Counted from the first letter of the stretch, positions 15,400-23,856 are shown. The stretch: 64,000 nt of DNA from Aliirhizobium wenxiniae (GCF_019511445.1 NZ_JAEUAN010000026.1:1-64000), one strand, 5' to 3'. Numbers and translations: made by a program. The notes: generated by a model from the letters alone, not told the origin.

Positions 15400-16158
15400 A
15401 TGTCGAAAATCTTGAAGGGCAAGGTTGCCCTCGTAACCGGCGGCTCTCGTGGGCTCGGCGCAGTAACTGCGCAAGCCCTGGCGGACGAAGGTGCCGATGT
15501 TGCGATCAGTTATGTCTCCTCCGCCGAGAAGGCCGAAGCTCTGGTCGAAAAGCTGAAAGCTAAGGGCGTTCGCGCTCTGGCGATCCGTAGCGACCAGGCT
15601 GATATGTCGGCCGCCAAACCGCTGGTCGATAAGGTGATCGCGCATTTCGGCAAGCTCGATATCCTTATCAACAATGCGGCGATTGCCGTACAGGGCAAGC
15701 CCGTCGACGATCCCGCCCTTGATATCGTCAACCTCGACCGTCAGTGGCAGGTCAATGTCATGGGATCGGTTGCTGTGACCCGCGCTGCGGCGCCGGTCCT
15801 GTCGGACGGTGGACGGATCATTTTCATCGGCTCTCTCTTGGGCACACGCGTGCCTTTTCCGGGCGCTGCCGATTATGCGGGTAGCAAGTCGGCGCTGATC
15901 GGTTATGCCAAGGGTGTCGCTCGCGATCTTGGCGGGCGAAATATCACGGTCAATGTCGTTCAGCCCGGTGTCATGCCAACCGATATGTCCGTAGAGGTTC
16001 TGGGCGACGAAGTGCCGGAAGCAATGCTCAACATGCATCCCATCCGCCGCATAGCGACGCTTGAGGAAGTCTCGGGCCTCGTCATTCATCTGGTCGGCCC
16101 GAATGGTGGATACATGACCGGCGGCGTCATCGACGTTGCGGGAGGCTTTGGAATCTGA
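15400..16158 (+). CDS. Short-chain dehydrogenase/reductase
   Basis: 252 residues, classical SDR of the FabG-like type. Cofactor loop TGGSRGLGA (residues 12-20), NNAAIA, catalytic Ser in IIFIGSLLG, and Y-A-G-S-K catalytic tetrad core are all present, with VVQPGVMPTD and a C-terminal MTGGVIDVAGGFGI typical of tetrameric enzymes. The ATG at 15400 follows AAGGAAAGG; an upstream in-frame start at 15289 would run through the operator region and is rejected. The acidic/basic residue at the end of beta-2 does not clearly decide NAD or NADP. Controlled by the divergent TetR gene; substrate unknown. Confidence 0.92.
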   Translation: MSKILKGKVALVTGGSRGLGAVTAQALADEGADVAISYVSSAEKAEALVEKLKAKGVRALAIRSDQADMSAAKPLVDKVIAHFGKLDILINNAAIAVQGKPVDDPALDIVNLDRQWQVNVMGSVAVTRAAAPVLSDGGRIIFIGSLLGTRVPFPGAADYAGSKSALIGYAKGVARDLGGRNITVNVVQPGVMPTDMSVEVLGDEVPEAMLNMHPIRRIATLEEVSGLVIHLVGPNGGYMTGGVIDVAGGFGI

Positions 16159-16177
16159 AGATATAATCCACGTTTTC

Positions 16178-16203
16178 GGCCGGCGCCCGGATGTGCGCCG
16201 GCC
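16178..16203 (+). terminator. Strong stem-loop after the SDR gene
   Basis: GGCCGGCGC and GCGCCGGCC form a perfect 9-bp stem around an 8-nt loop, 19 nt after the SDR stop. A U-tract does not follow, so it may protect the 3' end or need a factor rather than being a full intrinsic terminator. Confidence 0.5.
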
Positions 16204-16279
16204 ACACCACCTTATTCTCGCCACAGGGTTGATATCATAGCGCTCCGACCTGCAGCCGCCTGTCGCGAAAGAAACATGA

Positions 16280-17497
16280 GTGCCCGAAAATCCGTCATCC
16301 GCACGCGTGAAGAAACGTGTTGTCCTGCATTTCCCCGGCTTTGAACCATTGGACGCGGAACGGCATCGGACCCGTTACGAAAGAGCGATGCAGAAGACCG
16401 CCGAACTCTGGGGTCTGAACGCCAGGATCGACGCTTTGTGTCATGAGCCCAGCCGGCCGTATTTCGATATCGAGACCAGCCGGCCCGGAGATGCCTGGCA
16501 GACATCGACGCGTTTTTTTGTCTTCGATCACGGAGCGATCGTTGATCATCTGTCAGATCGACCGATGCTAACGCGGATTGCTCAAGGTTTTCGCAGTGCT
16601 GCAGCCGTTGTGCTTGAGGGCGGCGCTTTCGGTTATTTCCGCCATGCCTGGCGTTTCGGTCTCTTTTTCATCTTCCCGTTTCTTCTGGTAGCGCTGGCGC
16701 TTGCGATCAGTGCGGCGCTCGCAACCTATCCTCTGTGGCTGGGCCTCGGCCTGTGGCAACTGCCGGTCGGCATTGCTCTCGGTTATCTCTTTTTCGTCAA
16801 GCTGTTCATTCCATGGTCGGGGCGGTTTCACACGCTGCACCTGTTTTCAGACTGGGAAATGGCAGTTGCCGTATCCCGGCTGGATGACCTCATGGTCAAC
16901 GATTGGATTGAGGCGGCCGCTCAGTCGGCCAGGCAGGCATTCGAACTGGACGCGGATGAATATGTCGTCAGTTCCCACAGTATGGGATCCAGCATGGCTG
17001 CCCATACGGTCGGTCTCTTGCTCGAAAGGGAGCCCGGTCTGCTGGATGGCAAGAAAGTAGTTTTTGTCACTCTTGGCGGAGCTATGCTTCAATGCGCGCT
17101 GCTGCGCTCGGCGACGGTGCTTCGTGCCCGGGTGGGGGCGATCGCCTACGCAAAAAACATCATCTGGTTCGAAGTGCAGTGTCTGACGGATGTCATCAGT
17201 TTCTATAAGTCCCCGGTAACGGGCCTGACCGGACATGCGGAGGCACCGCAGCCACGGCTCGTTTTTATCCGCCTCCGAAACATGCTCTCCGCCGAGCGTT
17301 ACCGGAAGGTCAAGTTGGACTTCCTCAGGGTGCATCGTCAATATGTGATGGCGTCCGATCGACGCACGAATTTCGATTTCGGCCTGATGACGGCGGGGCC
17401 GTTGCCTGCCGAATATATGGAACGCTCTCTTGGTGATTGGCCGCCGGAGGATGAATTGCTGGTCAGTGCGAGGGATACAGACCTTAAGAAGGCCTGA
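16280..17497 (+). CDS. Membrane protein with alpha/beta-hydrolase-like fold, unknown function
   Basis: 405 residues from a GTG at 16280 (the ATG at 16276 is out of frame and stops early). The N-terminus KKRVVLHFPGFEPLDAERHRTRY looks like the first strand and oxyanion region of an alpha/beta hydrolase. Two long hydrophobic helices follow at about 120-175 (FGLFFIFPFLLVALALAISA and LWLGLGLWQLPVGIALGYLF). The nucleophile-elbow-like motif S-H-S-M-G-S lies near residue 233 after DEYVVSS, in place of the usual GxSxG with Gly flanks. A downstream catalytic His cannot be fixed. It could be a membrane esterase or lipase or a non-enzymatic relative. It stands alone upstream of ccrM. Not a family I can name. 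Confidence 0.78.
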   Translation: MPENPSSARVKKRVVLHFPGFEPLDAERHRTRYERAMQKTAELWGLNARIDALCHEPSRPYFDIETSRPGDAWQTSTRFFVFDHGAIVDHLSDRPMLTRIAQGFRSAAAVVLEGGAFGYFRHAWRFGLFFIFPFLLVALALAISAALATYPLWLGLGLWQLPVGIALGYLFFVKLFIPWSGRFHTLHLFSDWEMAVAVSRLDDLMVNDWIEAAAQSARQAFELDADEYVVSSHSMGSSMAAHTVGLLLEREPGLLDGKKVVFVTLGGAMLQCALLRSATVLRARVGAIAYAKNIIWFEVQCLTDVISFYKSPVTGLTGHAEAPQPRLVFIRLRNMLSAERYRKVKLDFLRVHRQYVMASDRRTNFDFGLMTAGPLPAEYMERSLGDWPPEDELLVSARDTDLKKA

Positions 17498-17661
17498 TCT
17501 CGGGTGCTCATGGCGTACGATTCCATCCAATCTGTGGTTGCATGAAATAATATCACCGCCGCTTATTTCCTGTCCTGATGGCAAAATTTCCCGAAATAAT
17601 TCAGCTGCTTCAGCATTTGGTAACCAGATTGAGTAACCATAACAGCCAATAAATTCGTTTT

Positions 17662-18816
17662 ATGTATAGCGTAGCGAGTGTGAAAATGGCTGCTGTTCTT
17701 CCGCTGAACGATCTGAAGCATCAGGTCCGTCCCGACGCGTGGATGAATTCCATCATCAAGGGTGATTGCGTTGCAGCTCTCGAAGCGCTGCCGGATCATT
17801 CCGTCGACGCGATCTTCGCTGACCCGCCATATAACCTCCAGCTCGGTGGCACGCTGCATCGCCCGGATCATTCGGTCGTTGATGCCGTGGATGACGAGTG
17901 GGACCAGTTCGCCTCGTTTGAAATGTATGATGCCTTCACTCGCGCCTGGCTGCTCGCCTGCCGCCGCGTGCTCAAGCCGGCCGGCACCATCTGGGTGATC
18001 GGCTCATACCACAACATTTTCCGCGTCGGCGCGATCATGCAGGACCTGAATTTCTGGCTGCTGAACGACATCGTCTGGCGCAAGGTCAACCCGATGCCGA
18101 ACTTCAAGGGTCGCCGGTTCCAGAATGCCCATGAGACAATGATCTGGGCCAGCCGCGATTCCAAGGCCAAGGGCTACACCTTTAATTACGATGCGTTGAA
18201 AGCGTCGAACGACGACGTGCAGATGCGCTCCGACTGGCTGTTCCCGATCTGCTCGGGCGGCGAACGCCTGAAGGGTGAGGACGGCAAGAAGGTGCATCCG
18301 ACGCAGAAGCCGGAAGCGCTGCTCGCTCGCGTCATCATGGCATCGACCAAGCCCGGTGATGTCATCCTCGACCCATTCTTTGGCTCCGGCACGACTGGTG
18401 CGGTCGCCAAGCGCCTCGGCCGCAACTTCGTCGGCATTGAGCGCGAGCAGGTCTATATTGATGCAGCGTCTGCCCGTATCGAAGTGGTAGAACCGCTCGG
18501 CAAGGCGGAACTGACCGTCATGACGGGCAAGAAGGCCGAGCCGCGCGTTGCCTTCAACGTGCTGATCGAGGCCGGGCTGTTGAAGCCGGGCCAGGTTCTG
18601 ACCGATGCCCGCCGCCGCTACAGCGCGATCATCCGCGCCGATGGCACGCTGGCATCCGGTGGTGACGCCGGCTCGATCCACCGGCTCGGCGCAAAGGTAC
18701 AGGGCTTTGATGCCTGCAATGGATGGACCTTCTGGCACTTCGACGACGGCCAGTCCCTGCGTCCGATCGATGAACTCCGCGTCGTCATTCGCAACGATCT
18801 TGCCAAGCTGGACTGA
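17662..18816 (+). CDS. ccrM: Cell-cycle regulated DNA adenine methyltransferase (GANTC)
   Basis: 384 residues (about 376 if the second ATG at 17686 is used). Beta-class N6-adenine methyltransferase: catalytic motif IV DPPYNLQ near residue 58, then the target-recognition region, and the SAM-binding motif I FFGSGTTGAVAKRLGR near residue 240. The C-terminal ~100 residues (ELTVMTGKKAEPRVAFNVLIEAGLLKPGQ and onward) are the extension that distinguishes CcrM from restriction-linked M.HinfI-type enzymes and contributes to DNA recognition. It methylates GANTC after replication and is essential in several alphaproteobacteria. No restriction endonuclease gene is next to it. A perfect-stem terminator follows. 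A GATTC site lies at 17519-17523 in the upstream region. Confidence 0.96.
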   Translation: MYSVASVKMAAVLPLNDLKHQVRPDAWMNSIIKGDCVAALEALPDHSVDAIFADPPYNLQLGGTLHRPDHSVVDAVDDEWDQFASFEMYDAFTRAWLLACRRVLKPAGTIWVIGSYHNIFRVGAIMQDLNFWLLNDIVWRKVNPMPNFKGRRFQNAHETMIWASRDSKAKGYTFNYDALKASNDDVQMRSDWLFPICSGGERLKGEDGKKVHPTQKPEALLARVIMASTKPGDVILDPFFGSGTTGAVAKRLGRNFVGIEREQVYIDAASARIEVVEPLGKAELTVMTGKKAEPRVAFNVLIEAGLLKPGQVLTDARRRYSAIIRADGTLASGGDAGSIHRLGAKVQGFDACNGWTFWHFDDGQSLRPIDELRVVIRNDLAKLD

Positions 18817-18901
18817 ACCACCAGTCTTACGCCCCCAGTCTGGTCGAGATCGCAGAGCTCCTCTTCCGGTTTTGTACCTCTAGTCCTGGAAGAGGATAAT
18901 C

Positions 18902-18937
18902 GGCGCCCGGGTGGCTGTACCCGGGCGCCATTTTCTT
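18902..18937 (+). terminator. Intrinsic terminator of ccrM
   Basis: GGCGCCCGGGT and ACCCGGGCGCC make a perfect 11-bp stem with the 6-nt loop GGCTGT, followed by ATTTTCTT. It lies 86 nt after the ccrM stop. In the other direction it follows the stop of the small minus-strand gene at 18944, so it may serve both, though the T run on that side is poor. Confidence 0.85.
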
Positions 18938-18943
18938 GGCCTT

Positions 18944-19240
18944 TTAGAAGAAACGTGTTCTGCGAAGCCTGACGCGACCCGCGAGAAGATCGCAGTAACC
19001 GGCCAGATAGATGCCGCCTTCCGCGACGCTGATCTTCGTTGGACCAGTGGCTTCGAAGGTCTCGGTTGTCGTATCCGCAACAGCTCCATCCATATAGATG
19101 ATCTCGACCGTGAGCTTCCTGCCCAAACGGGAAAGTGTGACCGATTTGCGCAGCCCATCTTCCATGTCGAAGGCATAGTTTCTCGCAAAATCCTCTTCGA
19201 GTGTCTGAAAGGTCTGCATGGATTTGTCGGGATGGGACAT
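18944..19240 (-). CDS. Small protein of unknown function
   Basis: 98 residues from ATG 19240, or 91 from the in-frame ATG at 19219; neither has a strong ribosome site. The protein is soluble, acidic in the first half and basic at the C-terminus (GRVRLRRTRFF). A predicted beta-rich middle (KLTVEIIYMDG, GGIYLAGYCDLLAG) is all that can be said. No known domain is recognised. It is a lone gene facing ccrM, with the shared stem-loop between. Coding is supported by an uninterrupted frame with normal codon use and a plausible terminator. Confidence 0.6.
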   Translation of the reverse strand: MSHPDKSMQTFQTLEEDFARNYAFDMEDGLRKSVTLSRLGRKLTVEIIYMDGAVADTTTETFEATGPTKISVAEGGIYLAGYCDLLAGRVRLRRTRFF

Positions 19241-19447
19241 CAGGTGCAGCTATCGATACGGGTTGTCACGAAATGTTTTGAACGCCAATCTCATAGGCAG
19301 ATGGGCAAAAATCATGAAATCCACTTGAAGTTGTGGTTTCGGCAGATAATCTTCGTTTTCATTACCGGCGTGCGGATCGTGAATAATTCTCAAGGCTAGT
19401 AAAAATAATTTCACCTGCAAACTGATTTCTACTCAGGGTTTCAAGGC

Positions 19448-20215
19448 ATGAAAATTCCCCTCGAAGGAGATGTCGCGGCAAAGATAGAGGCCAAGCTGGC
19501 CAAGTTTTCCCGCGGTTGGGAAAAGTTGGAACTGGACTCCTTGCGTCGGGCGACATCGTTCAAAGTCCTGATACTCTGCGAAATGCTGGGCGGTCGCACC
19601 AAGGCGGCGAAGGCGGCGGAACTTTCCGACAATACGCTCGACAACTATCGTCACGGCATAAAAGATCCCACCTATGCCACGTTGGGGCTGATGGCAGAAA
19701 AAGCCGGTATCGCGTCGCGCTATCTTGGCGGAGAGTGGTCGCTCGAGGCGGACAGTATCCGCATCGATCTTTTCGATCATCTCGGAGCTATGCGCTTTTC
19801 GCCGCCGCCTGGTCTTATGGACAATCCATCCCAGCCTTATATCCATGGCTATGACGAGATAAGGCCGTCATCAGCGGCCGCCGTTGCGGTCATTGAGGAT
19901 TATTGGGCGAGACTGGGCATCAACCCGGATGCGGTCACTGCACTTCTGGCCGAAGGTGACAGTATGGCTCCCACGATCGCAGACCAGGCGCCGCTTTTTG
20001 TCGACACCGGAGACCGCGAACTTGCCGATGGTGGCATTTATGCACTGCGCATCGAAAACCGCCTTGTTATCCGTCGCGTGCAGCGCCTGATCGAAGGGGG
20101 AGTGCAGCTTCTGGCCGATAACAGCGCCGTATATCCTTCGCAGACAATCGGACCATCCCTATCTGCCGAACTTGAGGTCATCGGCCGAGTGAGAAGCGCA
20201 GTCATCGCCTGTTGA
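19448..20215 (+). CDS. HTH / S24-like regulator lacking the catalytic lysine
   Basis: 255 residues. An N-terminal helix-turn-helix-like region (KVLILCEMLGGRTKAAKAAELSDNTLDNYRHG, about 38-75) precedes a LexA/C2-repressor-type S24 domain. The nucleophile motif GDSMAPT is at about residue 172. The position that holds the general-base lysine in LexA (VTVKRL) reads LVIRRV here, so the lysine is replaced by arginine and self-cleavage is doubtful. Related proteins include phage repressors and stand-alone stress regulators; no phage genes lie nearby. The start at 19448 follows CAAGG. Its targets may include the neighbouring small genes, but this is not shown. Confidence 0.82.
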   Translation: MKIPLEGDVAAKIEAKLAKFSRGWEKLELDSLRRATSFKVLILCEMLGGRTKAAKAAELSDNTLDNYRHGIKDPTYATLGLMAEKAGIASRYLGGEWSLEADSIRIDLFDHLGAMRFSPPPGLMDNPSQPYIHGYDEIRPSSAAAVAVIEDYWARLGINPDAVTALLAEGDSMAPTIADQAPLFVDTGDRELADGGIYALRIENRLVIRRVQRLIEGGVQLLADNSAVYPSQTIGPSLSAELEVIGRVRSAVIAC

Positions 20216-20392
20216 CGATGAAGCGGATCCGGCAGGGCGTAAGGCCGCTTTGATCCAGCGCGCGAATTCGATGGCTGCGGACTATCCAGGCGCCGATACC
20301 ACTAGGCGGTCATTAACTTCTTCGCAAAGATCATGAAATCAAACAAGTCACAGTATATATCGATTGAATTTAAGTATTAATTCAAGTTCCGA

Positions 20393-20421
20393 TTGACAGA
20401 TTCGCAAATGCAGCCAAATAT
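20393..20421 (+). promoter_or_regulatory. Candidate promoter of the DUF982 gene
   Basis: TTGACA at 20393-20398, a 17-nt spacer and AAATAT at 20416-20421 in an AT-rich stretch of an otherwise GC-rich region. It lies about 50 nt before the start at 20471. The rest of the 255-nt gap shows AT-rich sequence but no other element I can name. Confidence 0.45.
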
Positions 20422-20470
20422 TATGCATGTGCCTAAAATAAGATCATAGCGTTGGCATCGGGAGGAAATA

Positions 20471-20728
20471 ATGGCCATCGATATCATTGGCAGCGCGCCT
20501 TTTCGCGTGCCGGTTCTCGTTCGCATTGGACATGGTTCGTCGGAACGCGTGGAGAGTGCGTCGGATGCAATGCACTATCTTCGACACCGTTGGCCGACGG
20601 ATCAGGGAAAGCACTATTTGCGTGCGGTTGCTGACTGCAAACAAGCTGCGGAGGGAGTTCTACCGGCAGAAGTGGCGAAGGAGTCCTTCATTTCAGCTGC
20701 CATTGAGGCCTATGTACTAGCTCAGTGA
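20471..20728 (+). CDS. DUF982 family protein
   Basis: 85 residues; matches the rhizobial DUF982 pattern: a start with VPVLVRIGHG, then SASDAMHYLRHRWP, an internal GKHYLRAVADCKQAAEG and a C-terminal segment SFISAAIEAYV. The family is expanded in Rhizobiales and has no assigned function. GGGAGG lies 6-11 nt before the ATG, giving a good ribosome site. It follows the S24-like regulator on the same strand but with a 255-nt gap and its own candidate promoter. Confidence 0.85.
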   Translation: MAIDIIGSAPFRVPVLVRIGHGSSERVESASDAMHYLRHRWPTDQGKHYLRAVADCKQAAEGVLPAEVAKESFISAAIEAYVLAQ

Positions 20729-20907
20729 TCCGGGACTTTAAATGTCCTTGGTCGCTGCGTGCTCTGCCAGCATTGCCGATTGAGAGCAGATATCGAGGCG
20801 TGTCAGTCATGCACTCTTGGCGTGCAATGACTTTCGACTAAATTGTCGCGGATATCTGGCGGTATGTGATCGCGCCCCTACCTCCTGCGTATCCACAGGA
20901 GGAAGTG

Positions 20908-21261
20908 ATGAGGGTTCAGAAGTTCAATATCGCCGACGCCAAACTGGTCAAGTCTCCGGGGCAGAGCGCCGATATTTTCGTTGGAAATCTGATAGATGAA
21001 CGGCATGGTGGACCGGTAACAATCGGATATGGCCGCTATGATCCCAACCAGACGCTGACGGAAACCATGATGGTTGACGATGTGATGATTGTCCTTCAAG
21101 GGCATCTGGTCATCTCGACTGGCGACGGTACCGTAACCGCCGGTCCAGGCGAGATAGTCTACATGCCGAAAGGCGCAGCAGTGACAATCACAACGGAGGG
21201 CGAAGCTGCGCTGACGGCTTACGTTACCTATCCGCACTGGGCCGAATTGCACGAGGACTAA
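20908..21261 (+). CDS. EutQ-like cupin protein
   Basis: 117 residues, one cupin domain of the ethanolamine-utilisation EutQ type: DDVMIVLQGHLVI, GPGEIVYMPKGAAVTI and TAYVTYPHW. The typical cupin metal ligands are mostly absent, as in EutQ. The ATG at 20908 follows AGGAGG by 5 nt; a GTG at 20866 in the same frame is not supported. No other ethanolamine genes are nearby, so the role is open. It ends 25 nt before the tail of the MogA-like remnant on the other strand. Confidence 0.82.
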   Translation: MRVQKFNIADAKLVKSPGQSADIFVGNLIDERHGGPVTIGYGRYDPNQTLTETMMVDDVMIVLQGHLVISTGDGTVTAGPGEIVYMPKGAAVTITTEGEAALTAYVTYPHWAELHED

Positions 21262-21286
21262 TAGGGGCAGCGTCAACAGGCAAAGT

Positions 21287-21388
21287 TCATTCTATAACCG
21301 GAACCATGCCGTTCCGGCTTCGGCCACTGATATCCTCATACTCGCCGCGGCTTGCCCGGTCGGAGATCCTCACGACAAAGAGTTTCAT
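21287..21388 (-). pseudogene. Remnant of a MogA/MoaB-type molybdopterin gene (N-terminus only)
   Basis: Reading the minus strand from ATG 21388 gives 33 residues that begin MKLFVVRISDRASRGEYED and continue ISG before diverging to a TGA at 21287. The SDRAS-x-GEYED-x-SG pattern is the N-terminal signature of molybdopterin adenylyltransferase / MoaB-type proteins, normally 160-190 residues long. The rest of the gene is missing; the cupin gene starts its 3' end 25 nt further on. It sits directly downstream of a DUF2478 gene, a family often found near molybdenum genes, which supports the reading. The match is short, so some doubt remains. Confidence 0.5.
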
Positions 21389-21415
21389 ATAGGGCTCCCT
21401 GGCGGAGTGAGGTTC

Positions 21416-21934
21416 TCAACGTGTGGCGACACTGCTCAGCGAGTGGTACCACGCGAGTGCGTCCGCAGAGACGGGGGGCAGGCTTGCGGCCATGTTGCCG
21501 ACATAGTCGCGCCAAGCCTGTAGATATTCCGGCTCAACCAAAGTCAGTACCGGAATATCCCGATTGACGGCCATCTCCAGAGCTGCGCGCAGGCCATGCC
21601 CGTCGGCTTCCGCCTTGCCGAAACGATTGAGTATGAGAATGTCCGCCGGTCGTTCCAGCCGCGAAAGGGCGCGCGCAGCGATATCCGCCAGAGCTCCGCT
21701 ATCCAGTCGGCAGCTTGTCGCCGAAGCTCCGAGCGCCTGCATGATGCCGAATTGCTCGCCGGTCTCGATATCCTCAAGGACCGTATCTGAGGTCAAGCCG
21801 GCCGGTTTGGAGAGGTTTCGCTGCAGGTATCCTGCAACAATAATGCCTTCGGCCCTCAAGGCTTGCGCCACGACATCCAAAACCGCTGAGGAAGGTTGCC
21901 CTTCCCGAATTTCGATTGCTGCAAGCTTCTGCAT
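21416..21934 (-). CDS. DUF2478 family protein
   Basis: 172 residues from the ATG at 21934. DUF2478 pattern: start QKLAAIEIREG, then ALRAEGIIVAGYLQRNLSK, TGEQFGIMQALGASATSCRLDSGALADIAARAL, DILILNRFGKAEADGHG and IPVLTLVEP. The family resembles NTPase THEP1-like folds and is commonly encoded beside molybdate transport or molybdenum-cofactor genes. The frame is open to 22051 but homology begins at 21934; neither start has a strong ribosome site. The adjacent truncated MogA-like piece suggests a decayed molybdenum locus. Function unknown. Confidence 0.8.
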   Translation of the reverse strand: MQKLAAIEIREGQPSSAVLDVVAQALRAEGIIVAGYLQRNLSKPAGLTSDTVLEDIETGEQFGIMQALGASATSCRLDSGALADIAARALSRLERPADILILNRFGKAEADGHGLRAALEMAVNRDIPVLTLVEPEYLQAWRDYVGNMAASLPPVSADALAWYHSLSSVATR

Positions 21935-22149
21935 GGCATGCCCATAAAGGATACTTGGCCAACTGGAGACGATCCCGCATTTGGCCATTGTCGCCAGCCT
22001 CTCTGGAACTAGCGCTTCACGGAGCATTTTGCCATGCGCAATTTGCAGCATGTTGGAAGATGCCTTTCGCCGTCCATGGAGTCGCCGGAAAACCTTGCCT
22101 CATGTTTTGACGTAAAGATTCTAGAGTCGAAAACAACACGAAAAGCAGC

Positions 22150-22174
22150 GGGAGCCGCGACGCCCGCGGCTCCC
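22150..22174 (-). terminator. Terminator of the amidohydrolase / ABC operon
   Basis: Minus-strand stem GGGAGCCGCG / CGCGGCTCCC (10 bp, perfect) with a 5-nt loop, followed on the minus strand by GCTGCTTTT. It lies 20 nt after the stop of the binding-protein gene. Confidence 0.72.
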
Positions 22175-22193
22175 TTTGTCATTTGTCGCAGAA

Positions 22194-23039
22194 TTATTGC
22201 GGGGTCAGGTCGAAGCCGAACCACTTCATCGACAATGTCTTCAACGTGCCGTCAGCCTTGGCGGCGGTGATGGCTTCGTCGAATTTGGCCTTCAGGGCCG
22301 TGTCGCTCTTGCGCAGGCCAACCGAGCTGCCGGCACCGAGGAAGCCACCCTGAAAACGCGGGCCGACGATTTCGATGTCGCTGTTGGTCGGCTTTTCGAC
22401 GGCGGTCTTCAGATAGCCCATCGATGCCATGATCACGTCGACGCGGCCGGCGATCAGGTCAAGGTCATGCTGCTCGGTGGTCTTGTATTCGCGCTTTTCA
22501 ACGGTGTCCTTGAGATATTCATCGATGAAGCGCGATGCGATCGAGGCGGTCTGAACGCCGATGATCTTGCCTTTCAGTAGCGGCTTCAGCTCTTCGACCG
22601 CCTTGCGTGCGCCTTCCTCATTGCTGGAAAGCGAATAAAGCGCGTCCTTCAGCGGCATGTTGGAAAGATCGCTGTCCTTCAACACGGCAAAAGCCTGGCC
22701 GGTGCTGCCGTAAGACATCGAGAAGTCGATGACTTCCTTGCGCTTTTCGGTGGCGGACATGCCGGCCATGATCGCGTCGAACTTGCCCGCGTTAAGCGCG
22801 GGGATCATGCCGTCGAAAGCCTGGGCAACGATCGTGCACTTGATCTTCATGTGGTCGCAGAGGTAGTGCGCCAGCTCGACATCGTAACCGTCCAACGTGC
22901 CGTCCGGCCTGGTGAGGTTATAAGGAGGGAATGCGCCTTCGGTGGCGATGGTGATTTCTGTCTTTTCCTGCGCAAAGGCGCCGGTCGCAAGTGTTGCAGC
23001 TGCGAAAATGCCGGCAGCCAGTGTCTTGATGATTTTCAT
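22194..23039 (-). CDS. Polar amino-acid ABC transporter, substrate-binding protein
   Basis: 281 residues, periplasmic. Signal peptide ends at ATGAFAQ (residues 1-23). The family 3 (SBP_bac_3) signature GYDVELAHYLC and FDAIMAGMSATEKRKEVIDFSMSY follow, typical of lysine/arginine/ornithine or octopine-type binders. It is the last gene of the operon that starts with an M20 amidohydrolase, 37 nt after the ATPase gene, and is followed by a terminator. The ligand is probably a free or N-acylated amino acid, since a hydrolase that would cleave such conjugates is co-transcribed. Confidence 0.92.
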   Translation of the reverse strand: MKIIKTLAAGIFAAATLATGAFAQEKTEITIATEGAFPPYNLTRPDGTLDGYDVELAHYLCDHMKIKCTIVAQAFDGMIPALNAGKFDAIMAGMSATEKRKEVIDFSMSYGSTGQAFAVLKDSDLSNMPLKDALYSLSSNEEGARKAVEELKPLLKGKIIGVQTASIASRFIDEYLKDTVEKREYKTTEQHDLDLIAGRVDVIMASMGYLKTAVEKPTNSDIEIVGPRFQGGFLGAGSSVGLRKSDTALKAKFDEAITAAKADGTLKTLSMKWFGFDLTPQ

Positions 23040-23076
23040 TGTCGTTCCCCGTCTCCTTGTTGGGTATTCATTGGTC

Positions 23077-23856
23077 TTAGGCGCTGATGAATTTGCGAAA
23101 ACGCTCCGACTGCGCGTTGGTGAACATCTCCTCCGGGCTGCCCTGCTCCTCGATGGCGCCCTGATGGAGAAAGATCACCCGGCTGGACACATCGCGGGCA
23201 AAGCCCATTTCGTGGGTGACGACGAGCATCGTGCGGCCTTCGTCGGCAAGCGAGCGCATGACACGCAGGACTTCTCCGACCAGTTCCGGGTCGAGCGCCG
23301 ATGTCGGTTCGTCAAACAGCATGACCTTGGGACGCATGGCGAGTGCTCTTGCAATTGCCGCACGTTGTTGCTGGCCGCCGGAAAGATGCGAGGGATAATG
23401 ATTGCGCTTGTCGGCAATGCCGACCTTTTCGAGCAGCTCTTCGGCCTCGGCGATCACGTCCGCTTTCGGCCGCTTCTGCACATGGATCGGCGCCTCGATG
23501 ATGTTCTCGATCACCGTTTTGTGGGACCAGAGATTGAAGCTTTGGAACACCATGCCGAGTTCGGAGCGGATGCGCTCAACCTGCTTGCGGTCGACAATAT
23601 GGCCGTGGCCTTTCGCATCGCGCTTGAGACCGATTTTTTCGCCGGCCACGCTGATATCGCCGGCATCCGGTGTCTCCAGCATGTTGATGCAGCGAAGCAT
23701 GGTCGATTTGCCGGAACCGGATGAGCCGAGAATGGAGATGACTTCGCCTTCATGCGCCGTCAGGTCTATGCCTTTCAGCACTTCGACCGGGCCGAAGCTC
23801 TTGCGCAGTCCGCGGACCTCGATCGCAGGTGTGGTGGTGGGTGTCATTGCGGTCAT
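23077..23856 (-). CDS. Polar amino-acid ABC transporter, ATP-binding protein
   Basis: 259 residues. Walker A GSSGSGKST (about 46-54), signature LSGGQQQRAAIARALA, Walker B VMLFDEPTSALDPE and the His switch THEMGFA are complete; closest to HisP/GlnQ/OccP. The ATG at 23856 overlaps the TGA of the preceding permease (ATGA). The frame remains open far upstream, but that portion is a shadow of the permease gene. It energises import through the two permeases encoded before it. Confidence 0.95.
   Translation of the reverse strand: MTAMTPTTTPAIEVRGLRKSFGPVEVLKGIDLTAHEGEVISILGSSGSGKSTMLRCINMLETPDAGDISVAGEKIGLKRDAKGHGHIVDRKQVERIRSELGMVFQSFNLWSHKTVIENIIEAPIHVQKRPKADVIAEAEELLEKVGIADKRNHYPSHLSGGQQQRAAIARALAMRPKVMLFDEPTSALDPELVGEVLRVMRSLADEGRTMLVVTHEMGFARDVSSRVIFLHQGAIEEQGSPEEMFTNAQSERFRKFISA

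Noticed and set aside
17617..17650. Two GTAACCA-like repeats upstream of ccrM as a CtrA site
   Set aside because: Start-to-start spacing is 13 nt rather than the 11 nt of TTAA-N7-TTAA, so a CtrA site cannot be supported.
20866..20907. Earlier GTG start for the EutQ-like cupin
   Set aside because: No ribosome site before it; AGGAGG sits just before the ATG at 20908.
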